DNA of 5,670 bases from DAOTZS01 sp034434335 (GTDB taxonomy: Bacteria; Chloroflexota; Anaerolineae; CG2-30-64-16). The stretch lies in assembly GCA_034434335.1 (NCBI GenBank), contig DAOTZS010000128.1, positions 1-5,670 on the forward strand. The letters run 5' to 3'. Under the pieces are notes generated by a model. The model made no database searches, was not told where the DNA came from, and saw nothing but the letters and a program-made list of their open reading frames with translations. Below, one piece after another: positions 5,415-5,670 of this stretch; the stretch's first letter is position 1, and each line of letters starts with the position of its first letter. The position numbers and the translations under genes were made by a program.

Positions 5415-5670
5415 GTCAAGCTCCCCCCTCCAGCGGCCATGCTGTCCTCTCCGGCGCCTGGTTTGCCCCACGCCGCGCGGGGCAAATCGTATTAGGGCTC
5501 CTGGTCAGCGCGCTCCTGCTCTGGCTGACGCTGCGCCAGATTGAACTGAGCCAGGCATGGAAGGCATTGTGCAGCGCCCATTGGTGGTTTCTGGCGCCGG
5601 CGGTGGCCACCTACTTTGCCGACCTGGCCACACGGACCTGGCGCTGGAGTGTGTTGCTGCGCCCCGTTCA
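5411..5670 (+). CDS. Flippase-like / lysylphosphatidylglycerol synthase TM-type (UPF0104) protein, N-terminal part
   Basis: Eighty-six codons are visible before the window ends. ATG 5411 overlaps the glycosyltransferase stop by ATGA and no ribosome site is seen, so translation is probably coupled. After a short polar N terminus with R21-R22, hydrophobic segments lie at about 24-40 (GQIVLGLLVSALLLWLTL) and 58-73 (WWFLAPAVATYFADL). They are followed by TRTWRWSVLLRPV (74-86). An early pair of helices separated by an amphipathic stretch with W50 and WW58-59, then R-x-x-RW-x-LL, is characteristic of the flippase-like domain family. Members flank GT2 enzymes in many genomes and are membrane proteins of about 300 residues. 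The actual substrate is unknown, and only a quarter or so of the protein is seen. Confidence 0.7.
   Translation, partial: MSQAPPSSGHAVLSGAWFAPRRAGQIVLGLLVSALLLWLTLRQIELSQAWKALCSAHWWFLAPAVATYFADLATRTWRWSVLLRPV

Overview
This is a GC-rich bacterial window, about 60-65% GC in most genes by hand counts of sample lines. It combines lipid synthesis genes, an envelope sugar-transfer pair, and small accessory insertions. No rRNA, tRNA or marker gene fixes the taxon. The style of the proteins (PlsX, FabF, a two-helix NERD-like protein, a Phd/RelE-type pair, and GT2 plus a flippase-like protein) reminds me of Chloroflexota such as Anaerolineae, but that is inference only.

Layout. Positions 1-143 (minus) hold the first 47 codons of an SDR-type nucleotide-sugar epimerase/dehydratase. 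A 236-base divergent control region follows. It has two back-to-back sigma70-type promoters whose -35 boxes overlap at 245-251. plsX (380-1423, plus) comes next and has an unusually long hydrophobic segment in its membrane-binding region. Positions 1424-1980 are non-coding: first a cluster of short GC-rich stem-loops, then a MITE-like element of about 302 bp (1641-1942). Its terminal inverted repeats enclose long hairpins and G-runs on opposite strands. fabF (1981-3249) follows, with a complete Cys-His-Lys-His set, and then a close downstream gene for a two-helix membrane protein with a degenerate NERD-like domain (3280-3975).

Positions 4008-4571 hold a lower-GC toxin-antitoxin module. The RelE/ParE-like toxin comes first and carries one extra base near 4205-4206 that destroys its frame. 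The Phd/YefM-type antitoxin overlaps its end by ATGA and is intact. From 4608 a GT2 glycosyltransferase is followed, with another ATGA overlap, by the start of a multi-pass protein resembling the lysylphosphatidylglycerol-synthase/flippase-like (UPF0104) family, which runs off the window.

How the genes fit together: PlsX turns acyl-ACP into acyl-phosphate for phospholipid synthesis, and FabF elongates acyl-ACP, so the two share a pathway. The SDR, GT2 and flippase-like genes suggest nucleotide-sugar supply, sugar transfer (perhaps to a lipid carrier) and a membrane step for an envelope glycan or glycolipid. The window has no clearly new multi-gene system. The most notable items are the palindromic element between plsX and fabF, the broken toxin beside an intact antitoxin, the PlsX hydrophobic insertion, the catalytically degenerate NERD-like protein and the interlocked divergent promoters.
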